DNA of 64,000 nucleotides from Saccharothrix carnea (lineage in GTDB: Bacteria > Actinomycetota > Actinomycetes > Mycobacteriales > Pseudonocardiaceae). Position numbers and translations under genes: made by a program. How positions within the stretch are numbered: the stretch's first letter is position 1; every line of letters starts with the position of its first letter. Below, one piece after another: positions 56,090-64,000 of this stretch. The stretch is from NCBI RefSeq assembly GCF_003014735.1, contig NZ_PYAX01000003.1:62001-126000 (forward strand), read 5' to 3'. The notes under the pieces were generated by a model. The model did no database searches, was not told where the DNA came from, and saw only the letters and a list, made by a program, of their open reading frames with translations.

Positions 56090-57290
56090 CTGGTTTCCTC
56101 AGCGGCGACAGCACCACCCACAGCACGGACGTCGCCTGCAACGCCATGCCCAGCGCCAACGTGGCCGTGATGCCGATGCCACCGCCGAGCACGCCGCCGA
56201 CCAGGGCGCCCAGCGGCATCGAGCCCCACACCACGAACCGGATGCTCGCGTTCATCCGGCCGAGCAGGTGGTCCGGGCACAGGGACTGCCGGTAGCTGAC
56301 CTGGGCGATGTTGTAGACCGTCGCCCCGTACGCCACCGCCGCCTCGCCGATGAGCACGAACACGATCCGCCAGTCCGCCGCGCCGAGCGGGACGAGCACC
56401 CCGAGCGGCCACGTGACCAGGCCGGACAGCCAGATGACCTTGGTCTGGCCGAAGCGCGCGTTCCACCGGTTCACGGTCAGCGCGCCCAGCACGCCGCCGA
56501 TGCCCGCCGTGCTGAGCACCAGGCCCACCACACCCTCGGACAGGCCCAGCTCGCGGACCAGGAACAGCACCAGCACGGCCGCCGCCATGCCGCCGAAGAA
56601 GTTCGCGGTGCCCGTGCAGCCGACGATCGCGCGCAGCGACCGGTGCCCGAAGACGAACCTCAGGCCCTCGGCGATCTCGTGCACCAACCCGGGCTTGTCC
56701 GGCTGCCGCGGCGGCGGCTCCTCCGTGCGGATGCGCAGCAGGAACAACGCCGACACCAGGTAGCCGACCGCGGTGGCCAGCACGCCGATCGCCGCGCCGA
56801 CCAGCTGCGCCACCCCACCGGCCGCGGCCGGACCGGACACCTCCGCCACGGCCCGGCTGGCCTCCAGCTTCGAGTTGCCGTCGACCAGCTGCTCGCGCCC
56901 GACCAGGGACGGCAGGTACGACTGGTAGGCCACGTCGAACATGACCGTGGCCGCGCCGACCAGCAGGGCTACCACGACGAGCTGGGCCAGCGTGAGCACG
57001 CCCAGCCACCACGCCAACGGCACGGACAGCAGCAGCGCCGCTCGGGTGAAGTCGGCGACCAGCATCACCGGGCGGCGCCTGAGCCGGTCCACCCACACCC
57101 CGGCGGGCAGCCCGATCAGCAGGAACGCGGCCGTGCCCGCCGCCGAGAGCACGCCCATCTCGAACGGCGTGGCGGCCAGCGCGCCCACCGCGAGCAGCGG
57201 CAACACCGTGCGGCCGATCGTGGAGCCGAACTGGCTGACGGTGTCGCCTGCCCACAGCAGGCGGAAGTCGCGATGAGACCAGAGGGACAC
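56073..57290 (-). CDS. MFS transporter (MFS_3, EntS-like), first of two
   Basis: 405 residues, 12 TM helices; GVWVDRLRRRPVMLVADFTRAALL follows TM2. First gene of the cassette MFS-MFS-SMP30. Its minus-strand promoter region includes TTGACA within the perfect inverted repeat at 57308-57335, suggesting repression by the divergent ArsR-type protein. Confidence 0.9.
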   Translation of the reverse strand: MSLWSHRDFRLLWAGDTVSQFGSTIGRTVLPLLAVGALAATPFEMGVLSAAGTAAFLLIGLPAGVWVDRLRRRPVMLVADFTRAALLLSVPLAWWLGVLTLAQLVVVALLVGAATVMFDVAYQSYLPSLVGREQLVDGNSKLEASRAVAEVSGPAAAGGVAQLVGAAIGVLATAVGYLVSALFLLRIRTEEPPPRQPDKPGLVHEIAEGLRFVFGHRSLRAIVGCTGTANFFGGMAAAVLVLFLVRELGLSEGVVGLVLSTAGIGGVLGALTVNRWNARFGQTKVIWLSGLVTWPLGVLVPLGAADWRIVFVLIGEAAVAYGATVYNIAQVSYRQSLCPDHLLGRMNASIRFVVWGSMPLGALVGGVLGGGIGITATLALGMALQATSVLWVVLSPLRKPDAVTA

Positions 57291-57307
57291 GGCGGGAAGT
57301 CTCGCGG

Positions 57308-57335
57308 GAGTGATTGGAAACTGTCAATCACTCCG
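57308..57335. promoter_or_regulatory. Perfect 10-bp inverted repeat, likely operator of the ArsR-like regulator
   Basis: GGAGTGATTG (57308-57317), 8-base spacer, CAATCACTCC (57326-57335): every base of the arms pairs. It overlaps TTGACA on the minus strand (57328-57323) and lies just before the regulator's own -10, a position from which it could control both directions. Confidence 0.75.
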
Positions 57336-57341
57336 GTCTCT

Positions 57342-57347
57342 ATGCTT
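57342..57347 (+). promoter_or_regulatory. -10 box of the ArsR-like gene, leaderless
   Basis: TATGCT lies 5 bases before the GTG at 57353, so transcription would begin at about the start codon. No ribosome site is visible. Confidence 0.45.
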
Positions 57348-57352
57348 GGCCG

Positions 57353-57847
57353 GTGGAGAGACGCCCGGCGACCGACGACGAAGCCGCCGCCCTGGCCTCG
57401 GCGGTGCGGCTGCGCATCATCCGGCTCACGTACGACCGCGCGCTGACCAACAAGGAGATCGCCGAACGGCTGGGCAAAGACCCCGCCACCACCCTCCACC
57501 ACGTGCGCAAACTCGTCGCCACCGGCTTCCTGGAGCCCCAAGAGGAGCGCACCGGCAACCGCGGCGCGCGGGAGATCCCCTACAAGTCGACCGGGCTGTC
57601 CTGGCGGCTCACCAAGGGCGACATCCCGTTCTCGGAGCAGACCAGCGAGGCCGTGTTCCAGGCGTTCCTGAGCGAGGTCGCGGAGGTGGGCCCGGCCGCC
57701 ATGAAGCAGTTCCGCCTCGTCACCCGGGTGGACCCCGAGGAACTAAAACGGCGCCTCCAGACGTTGTTGGATGAGCTGGCAACCGAGCCGGCCCACCCAG
57801 ACGGGGAACGCGTGGCGATCTACCTGGCGCTCTACCCAGGCGATTAA
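57353..57847 (+). CDS. ArsR-family (winged HTH) transcriptional regulator
   Basis: 164 residues. HTH: VRLRIIRLTYDRALTNKEIA followed by KDPATTLHHVRKLVATGFL, an ArsR/HTH_20 pattern, then a helical C-terminal domain with no metal-binding Cys. GTG 57353 is chosen because family similarity begins a few residues later and the -10 lies just before it. Divergent from MFS-MFS-SMP30, probably their repressor. Its 3' end runs to 43 bases before hflX. Confidence 0.87.
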   Translation: MERRPATDDEAAALASAVRLRIIRLTYDRALTNKEIAERLGKDPATTLHHVRKLVATGFLEPQEERTGNRGAREIPYKSTGLSWRLTKGDIPFSEQTSEAVFQAFLSEVAEVGPAAMKQFRLVTRVDPEELKRRLQTLLDELATEPAHPDGERVAIYLALYPGD

Positions 57848-57890
57848 CCACTCGGTCCGGGTCGGGGTGCCGTGGGACGATGAAGGGCAA

Positions 57891-59336
57891 ATGACGGAAA
57901 ACACGTACAACAGCAACGACTGGCTCGACCACGAGGACGAGCTGTCCACCGGCGACATGGCGCTCGAAGAGCGTGCCGCGCTGCGCCGCGTAGCCGGGTT
58001 GTCCACCGAGCTCGAGGACGTCACCGAGGTCGAGTACCGCCAGCTCCGGCTGGAGCGGGTCGTGCTGGTCGGCGTGTGGACCGAGGGCACGGCGGCCGAC
58101 TCGGACGCGTCCCTGGCGGAACTGGCCCTGCTCGCCGAGACCGCGGGCTCCGAGGTGCTGGAAGGCCTCGTGCAGCGGCGCGACCGGCCCGACCCGGCCA
58201 CCTACATCGGTTCCGGCAAGGTCCACGAGCTGCGCGACATCGTGATCGCGACCGGCGCGGACACGGTGATCTGCGACGGCGAGCTCTCCCCCGGCCAGCT
58301 GCGGCAGCTGGAGGAGAAACTCAAGGTCAAGGTCGTCGACCGCACCGCGCTGATCCTCGACATCTTCGCCCAGCACGCGTCCACGCGCGAGGGCAAGGCG
58401 CAGGTCGAGATGGCCCAGCTGCAGTACCTGCTGCCGCGACTGCGCGGTTGGGGTGCGTCGCTGTCCCGGCAGGCCGGTGGTCGTGCCGGCGGCGGCAACG
58501 GCGGCGTGGGCCTGCGCGGTCCCGGTGAGACCAAGCTCGAGACCGACCGCAGGCGCATCCGCGCGCGCATCTCCAAGCTGCGCCGCGAGATCGCCGCGAT
58601 GAGCGTCATCCGGGAGACCAAGCGGCACCGCCGGGTGGCCAACTCGGTGCCGAACGTGGCGATCGCGGGGTACACCAACGCGGGCAAGTCCAGCCTGCTC
58701 AACGCGCTGACCGGCGCGGGGGTGCTGGTGCAGGACGCGCTGTTCGCGACCCTCGACCCGACCACGCGGCGCACCGAGACGCCCGAGGGCCTGCCCTACA
58801 CGTTGACCGACACGGTCGGCTTCGTGCGGCACCTGCCGCACCAGCTGGTCGAGGCGTTCCGGTCGACGCTGGAGGAGGTCGCCGACGCGGACCTGCTGGT
58901 CCACGTGGTCGACGGGTCCGACGCGATGCCGGAGAAGCAGGTCAAGGCGGTGCGCGAGGTGATCACCGAGATCTCGTCGCGGCGCGACGACCCGATGCCG
59001 ACCGAGCTGCTCGTGGTGAACAAGATCGACTCGGTGGCGGAGCTGGGCCAGGCCCGGCTGCGGCACCTGTTCCCCGGAGCGGTGTTCGTGTCCGCGCACA
59101 CCGGCGAGGGCATCGCCGAGCTGCGTGAGCGCATCGCGGCCATGACGCCCCGTCCGGAGGTCGTGGTCGACGCGCTCGTGCCGTACGCGCGGGGCGAGGT
59201 GGTCGCGCGCGTGCACCGCGAGGGCGAGGTGCTCAAGGAGCGGCACACCGAGGAGGGCACCGAGCTGTCCGCCCGGGTCCGACCGGACCTGGCGGGCGTG
59301 CTGGAGCAGTTCGCCGTGAACGGAAGCCGCGCCTGA
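57891..59336 (+). CDS. hflX: GTPase HflX
   Basis: 481 residues. N-terminal HflX domain (EGLVQRRDRPDPATYIGSGKVHEL region), a Gly-rich linker (GGRAGGGNGG), and the GTPase domain with G1 GYTNAGKSS (about 260-268), switch I TLDPTTR, G3 DTVGF and G4 NKID. Ribosome-associated GTPase that splits stalled 70S ribosomes after heat or antibiotic stress. Adjacent to the dapF/miaA genes as in mycobacteria. Confidence 0.95.
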   Translation: MTENTYNSNDWLDHEDELSTGDMALEERAALRRVAGLSTELEDVTEVEYRQLRLERVVLVGVWTEGTAADSDASLAELALLAETAGSEVLEGLVQRRDRPDPATYIGSGKVHELRDIVIATGADTVICDGELSPGQLRQLEEKLKVKVVDRTALILDIFAQHASTREGKAQVEMAQLQYLLPRLRGWGASLSRQAGGRAGGGNGGVGLRGPGETKLETDRRRIRARISKLRREIAAMSVIRETKRHRRVANSVPNVAIAGYTNAGKSSLLNALTGAGVLVQDALFATLDPTTRRTETPEGLPYTLTDTVGFVRHLPHQLVEAFRSTLEEVADADLLVHVVDGSDAMPEKQVKAVREVITEISSRRDDPMPTELLVVNKIDSVAELGQARLRHLFPGAVFVSAHTGEGIAELRERIAAMTPRPEVVVDALVPYARGEVVARVHREGEVLKERHTEEGTELSARVRPDLAGVLEQFAVNGSRA

Positions 59337-59340
59337 GCCG

Positions 59341-60375
59341 TTGCGAGCGTTGCTGGTAGCACTGGGGCTGGTCATGACGGCCGGTTCCGCCGCGGCGGAA
59401 CCGGCCGTCGTCGACGTGTGCGCGGTGACCGACCCGCGCCTGGAGGAGCTGTCCGGGCTCGCGTCCAACGGCGACCAGTGGTTCGCGGTGAACGACAGCG
59501 ACAACGGCCGGTTGCAGGTCCAGGTGCTCGACCGCACGTGCGCGATCACCCGGACCATCACCGCGCCGAACAACCCGTTCGACGTCGAAGACCTCGCCCT
59601 GGCCCCTGACGGAACTCTCTGGGCGGCGGACACCGGGGACAACGGGAAATCACGCGAAACCGTGGCATTGCACGCGGTTTCACCGGACGGCAGCGCCCGT
59701 TTGCACCGACTGACGTATCCTGACGGAAAGCACGACGCCGAGGCATTGTTGCTCGACGGTTCCGGCATTCCGCACATCGTCACCAAGGAAACGATCGGTT
59801 CCGCTCTGGTGTACCGGCCCGCGTCCGGGTTGAGCGAGGGCGCGCCGACGCCGATGGAGCAGGTGGCGCGGGTGACGATCGGCACGACGGACACCGCGGG
59901 CGGGCCGTTGCAGAACTCCGTGGTGACGCGCCTGGTCACGGGCGGGGCGATGTCCCGGGACGGGCGGGTGGCGGCGTTGCGCACCTACACCGACGCGTAC
60001 CTGTTCCCGGTGCCGGACGGCGACCTGGCGAAGGCGCTGGAGTCGGACCCGGTGCGGGTCCCGCTGGCGGGTGAGCCGCAGGGCGAGGCGATCGCGTTCG
60101 ACCCGGACGGCACGCTGCTGTCGGCGTCCGAGTTCGGCAACGCCGGTGGCACGTCGTCCGCCGTGCGCGCGGTGACGGGCGCGGCGGCGTTGGCCGTGCC
60201 GCCCGCGCCCACTTCCACCACCACGCCTTCACCGGACGCCCCGGCGGCCGCGGACGACACCGCTGCTCCCCCGGCCGGCGACCCGTCGTCGCCGTGGCCG
60301 GTGGTCGGCGGCGGCGCGGTGGCGTTGGTGCTGGTAGGAGCACTCGTGCGCCGGTCGCGCCGCCGTCGGGCGTGA
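59341..60375 (+). CDS. Secreted, membrane-anchored protein, Rv2721c-like
   Basis: 344 residues: signal peptide about 1-20 (RALLVALGLVMTAGSAAAE), a domain with propeller-like repeats (LSGLASNGDQWFAVNDSD, DVEDLALAPDGTLWAADTGD), then a Pro/Thr/Ala-rich linker, a C-terminal TM helix (about 316-335) and a basic RRSRRRRA tail. Layout and position between hflX and lexA match Rv2721c. Function unknown. TTG 59341 is the start, 4 bases after the hflX stop. Confidence 0.8.
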   Translation: MRALLVALGLVMTAGSAAAEPAVVDVCAVTDPRLEELSGLASNGDQWFAVNDSDNGRLQVQVLDRTCAITRTITAPNNPFDVEDLALAPDGTLWAADTGDNGKSRETVALHAVSPDGSARLHRLTYPDGKHDAEALLLDGSGIPHIVTKETIGSALVYRPASGLSEGAPTPMEQVARVTIGTTDTAGGPLQNSVVTRLVTGGAMSRDGRVAALRTYTDAYLFPVPDGDLAKALESDPVRVPLAGEPQGEAIAFDPDGTLLSASEFGNAGGTSSAVRAVTGAAALAVPPAPTSTTTPSPDAPAAADDTAAPPAGDPSSPWPVVGGGAVALVLVGALVRRSRRRRA

Positions 60376-60397
60376 ACGGCCTGCAGCCGGCAGGGGT

Positions 60398-61099
60398 CTA
60401 CAGCCGGCGCAGGACCGCCACGACCTTGCCCAGGATCGACGCCTCGTCACCGGGGATCGGCTGGTAGGCCTCGTTGTGCGGCATCAACCACACATGGCCG
60501 TCCTCCTTGCGCTTGAACGTCTTGACGGTGGCCTCGCCGTCGATCATCGCGGCCACCACCTCGCCGTTGTCCGCAGTCGGCTGCTGGCGGACCACGACCC
60601 AGTCGCCATCGGTGATGGCGGCGTCCACCATCGAGTCACCCACGACCTTCAGCAGGAACACGTCGCCCTCGCCGACGATCTCGCGCGGCAGCGGGAACAC
60701 GTCCTCGATCGCCTCCTCGGCCAGGATCGGCCCACCGGCCGCGATGCGGCCCAGCATGGGCACGTACGCGGGCGTCGGCTTGGAGGCCGGGTCGAGGCCG
60801 GTCACGATCTCCGCGGGCAGCACGCCCACCGCGCGCGGCCGGTTCGGATCCCGCCGCAGGTACCCCTTCCGCTCCAGCGCGCGCAGCTGGTGGGCGACCG
60901 AGGAGGTGGAGGTCAGGCCGACCGCCTCCCCGATCTCACGCACGCTGGGCGGGTAGCCGAACCGGTCGAGCCAGTCGCGGATCACGTCGAGCACCTTGCG
61001 CTGGCGCAGGGTGAGCCCGGCGTTGCCCGCGATGTCCGCCGGTTCGGGCGCGGAGGGCACGGCTGCGGTGCGCAGGTCTTCGTTGGTCTTGCGTGCCAC
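60398..61099 (-). CDS. lexA: SOS repressor LexA
   Basis: 233 residues. Winged HTH at about 30-90 ([16 protein letters not shown]), cleavage site Ala121-Gly122 in GRIAAGGP, catalytic Ser156 in GDSMVDA and Lys193 in TVKTFKR. Longer than E. coli LexA by an N-terminal actinobacterial extension (1-28). An SOS box lies 88 bases upstream (61187-61202), consistent with autoregulation. Divergent from chiZ. Confidence 0.96.
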   Translation of the reverse strand: MARKTNEDLRTAAVPSAPEPADIAGNAGLTLRQRKVLDVIRDWLDRFGYPPSVREIGEAVGLTSTSSVAHQLRALERKGYLRRDPNRPRAVGVLPAEIVTGLDPASKPTPAYVPMLGRIAAGGPILAEEAIEDVFPLPREIVGEGDVFLLKVVGDSMVDAAITDGDWVVVRQQPTADNGEVVAAMIDGEATVKTFKRKEDGHVWLMPHNEAYQPIPGDEASILGKVVAVLRRL

Positions 61100-61186
61100 G
61101 GTGCTTCCTCCTCACCGGTCCCGATTGCCCAGGCCGGCTCTCCGACGATCTTCACTTGTGGACGGTAGTCGCGTTCCGTGTCCAGA

Positions 61187-61202
61187 TCAAACACCTGTTC
61201 GA
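61187..61202. promoter_or_regulatory. LexA (SOS) box upstream of lexA
   Basis: TCAAACACCTGTTCGA matches the actinobacterial box TCGAAC-N4-GTTCGA at all but one base of the two half-sites. Confidence 0.8.
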
Positions 61203-61268
61203 AGTAAAGCTCGGCGTGTCCTAGCGATTTCGCCCGGCGAAGTGGTAGACATTCGCACGGACGTTCGA

Positions 61269-61284
61269 TCGAACACAGGTTCGA
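61269..61284. promoter_or_regulatory. LexA (SOS) box upstream of chiZ
   Basis: TCGAACACAGGTTCGA is a perfect TCGAAC-N4-GTTCGA palindrome 32 bases before the chiZ ATG. Confidence 0.88.
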
Positions 61285-61316
61285 TCATGATCGGATGACC
61301 TGCGTTGGAGGACATC

Positions 61317-61814
61317 ATGGCGGTGGTCATTGGCACCCGGAACAGCTTCGAACTGGTGGACGGTGCCGGTGTCGAGGATGTCGCCCTCGGCGCGGGATTG
61401 CGACCTGGACCACGGGTCCTTCGCCGGTTCGAGGTACACGATAAGGACAACCGCCGCCCGTCGACCCGCCCCCGGCCGGTCGCGGTGCGCCAGACCGCGC
61501 CGGAGCCGGTCGCCTGCGAGGCCCGGCCGCGCCGCCACCCCGCCGTCCAGTTCGTCGCCTACGCGGCGGTCGCCGCGGCCTTCGCCGCCCTGCTGAGCCT
61601 GCTCTACCTGTACGTCTCCGGCGCCACCACCGTCCCCGAACGCACCAGCGTCGTGCACGTCCAAGTGGGCGAGACCCTGTGGGACGTCGCCGAGCGCAGC
61701 GCCCCCGCCAGCGACCCGGACGCCGTCGTCGCCCGCATCCGCGAGCTGAACGCCCTCCCGGACTCCGACGTCCTCCCCGGCCAGTCGCTGGTCGTCCCCC
61801 ACAGCGCCCCCTGA
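61317..61814 (+). CDS. chiZ: LysM-domain division inhibitor ChiZ-like
   Basis: 165 residues: cytosolic N-terminal 75 residues, one TM helix (about 77-100), then an external LysM domain (about 111-162, VQVGETLWDVAERSAP). This is the layout of Rv2719c/ChiZ, a DNA-damage-induced cell-division inhibitor of M. tuberculosis encoded divergently from lexA. Ribosome site TTGGAGGAC before ATG 61317; a perfect SOS box precedes it. Confidence 0.85.
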   Translation: MAVVIGTRNSFELVDGAGVEDVALGAGLRPGPRVLRRFEVHDKDNRRPSTRPRPVAVRQTAPEPVACEARPRRHPAVQFVAYAAVAAAFAALLSLLYLYVSGATTVPERTSVVHVQVGETLWDVAERSAPASDPDAVVARIRELNALPDSDVLPGQSLVVPHSAP

Positions 61815-61858
61815 CCGCCGCCGGCGGCGCCCCGGAACGCCCGCTGCCCAGCCCTGCC

Positions 61859-61899
61859 GAACGCGCTCGCGGAGGTTTGCGAGCGCGTTCGCGCGTTTT
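61859..61899 (+). terminator. Hairpin and T-run after chiZ
   Basis: GAACGCGCTCGC (61859-61870) and GCGAGCGCGTTC (61879-61890) form a perfect 12-bp stem with an 8-base loop; TTTT follows at 61896-61899. Confidence 0.8.
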
Positions 61900-61986
61900 G
61901 GGAGACTCGCCCGGTTCCTCCGTCCGAGTGACGGGACACGCCCTCTTTCGACTTGCCTCGCCGTGGGCCTTGGGCATAGGTTGACC

Positions 61987-62021
61987 CCTACATCTAGTGG
62001 TTACACCGTTGTAGTTAGTCC
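61987..62021. promoter_or_regulatory. Possible tandem NrdR boxes before nrdR
   Basis: CCTACATCTAGTGG (61987-62000) and GTTGTAGTTAGTCC (62008-62021) are related, partly dyad-symmetric elements 21 bases (two helical turns) apart, as NrdR boxes often are. The match to any consensus is from memory and weak. Confidence 0.35.
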
Positions 62022-62089
62022 ACAGGTTGGGTTTTCCCCATCACGTGGGCTGACGCGATGGATGCTGCGCGGAGGAGGGGAGACCAGCC

Positions 62090-62548
62090 GTGCGATGCCC
62101 GTTCTGCCGCAACGCCGACAGCCGTGTGGTCGATTCGCGCGAGGTCGACGAGGGCCAGGTGATCCGCCGCAGGCGCTCGTGCTCGAGCTGCGGTCGCCGG
62201 TTCACCACCGTGGAGGAAGCCGTGCTCGCGGTGGTCAAGCGCTCCGGCGTCACCGAGCCGTTCAGCCGCGACAAGGTCGTCAACGGCGTGCGCCGCGCCT
62301 GCCAGGGCCGCCCGGTCGACGAGGACGCGCTCCAGCAGCTGGCGCACCGCGTCGAGGAGTCCATCCGCTCGGGCGGCAACGCCGAGATCCCGAGCCACGA
62401 GGTCGGCCTGGCCATCCTCGGCCCGCTGCGCGACCTGGACGAGGTGGCCTACCTCCGCTTCGCCTCCGTTTACAGGTCCTTCTCGTCCGTCGAGGACTTC
62501 GAGAAGGAGATCGCCGATCTTCGCACCGCCCAGCGCACTGACGACTGA
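62090..62548 (+). CDS. nrdR: Transcriptional repressor NrdR
   Basis: 152 residues. Zinc ribbon with Cys3, Cys6, Cys31 and Cys34 (CPFC, CSSC), then an ATP-cone domain (about 49-139, [19 protein letters not shown]). GTG start at 62090. Senses ATP/dATP and represses ribonucleotide reductase genes; it directly precedes nrdJ, 106 bases away. Confidence 0.96.
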   Translation: MRCPFCRNADSRVVDSREVDEGQVIRRRRSCSSCGRRFTTVEEAVLAVVKRSGVTEPFSRDKVVNGVRRACQGRPVDEDALQQLAHRVEESIRSGGNAEIPSHEVGLAILGPLRDLDEVAYLRFASVYRSFSSVEDFEKEIADLRTAQRTDD

Positions 62549-62654
62549 GCGGACGCGACGCAGGACAACCGCGTGACCGCCTCGGACGGGGAGCCCGGAC
62601 GTGGTCGCGCCGCAGAGAATTTTTCCAAGACGAGCAAGACGAGAGGGACCCGGG

Positions 62655-64000
<1,346 letters not shown>

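Noticed and set aside
61987-62060. Cobalamin riboswitch before nrdRJ
   Set aside because: No B12-box-like sequence is evident in the leader, and only about 90 bases separate the -10 area from nrdR.

Overview
This is high-GC actinobacterial chromosome, with GTG and TTG starts, many 4-base ATGA/GTGA overlaps and several apparently leaderless genes. The order ideR ... miaB, DUF349, Rv2728c-like, miaA, dapF, hflX, Rv2721c-like, lexA, chiZ, nrdR, nrdJ is the conserved core found around Rv2711-Rv2733c in mycobacteria. The gluABCD glutamate operon lies on the far side of miaB. Gene content and style suggest a Pseudonocardiaceae member (Saccharothrix/Actinosynnema/Lentzea-like). The genus is an inference, not a read-out.

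Layout. 0-2.6 kb: an XRE-type regulator cut by the window edge, divergent from an AAA ATPase and HNH nuclease pair that resembles the Septu (PtuAB) anti-phage system. 2.6-8.1 kb: a DrrAB-type ABC exporter, two related hypothetical proteins, a GntR regulator and an orphan glutamate-type binding lipoprotein. 8.2-12.0 kb: AcuC-type deacetylase with a GNAT/acyl-CoA-ligase Pat enzyme (reversible lysine acetylation). 12-18.7 kb: DUF3558 lipoprotein, rhodanese, then ideR-galK-galE-S9 peptidase. 18.7-19.0 kb: a 147-bp imperfect palindrome. 19-30 kb: DUF4192 protein, tandemly duplicated M23 peptidases, Xaa-Pro dipeptidyl peptidase, adenosine deaminase, MFS plus esterase, LysR plus GH4, endonuclease V plus DUF3500. 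30-39.9 kb: membrane and mycothiol-type proteins, a CGNR protein, CBS protein, FMN reductase plus MFS, a large LuxR regulator, two NRAARRG microproteins, an MFS pseudogene, EcsC and an Rv2629-like protein. 40-47.7 kb: gluDCBA, a two-component system, a YVTN propeller and a TAXI binding protein. 47.7-64 kb: the conserved tRNA-modification, lysine, SOS and ribonucleotide-reductase block, interrupted by an ArsR-MFS-MFS-SMP30 cassette.

Regulatory signals read directly from the sequence: two SOS boxes between lexA and chiZ (one a perfect TCGAAC-N4-GTTCGA), a perfect 10-bp inverted repeat between the ArsR-like regulator and its divergent MFS operon, a shared promoter motif in front of the two glutamate-binding systems, possible NrdR boxes before nrdRJ, and several strong hairpin terminators. 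No tRNA, rRNA, CRISPR array or intact insertion sequence was seen.
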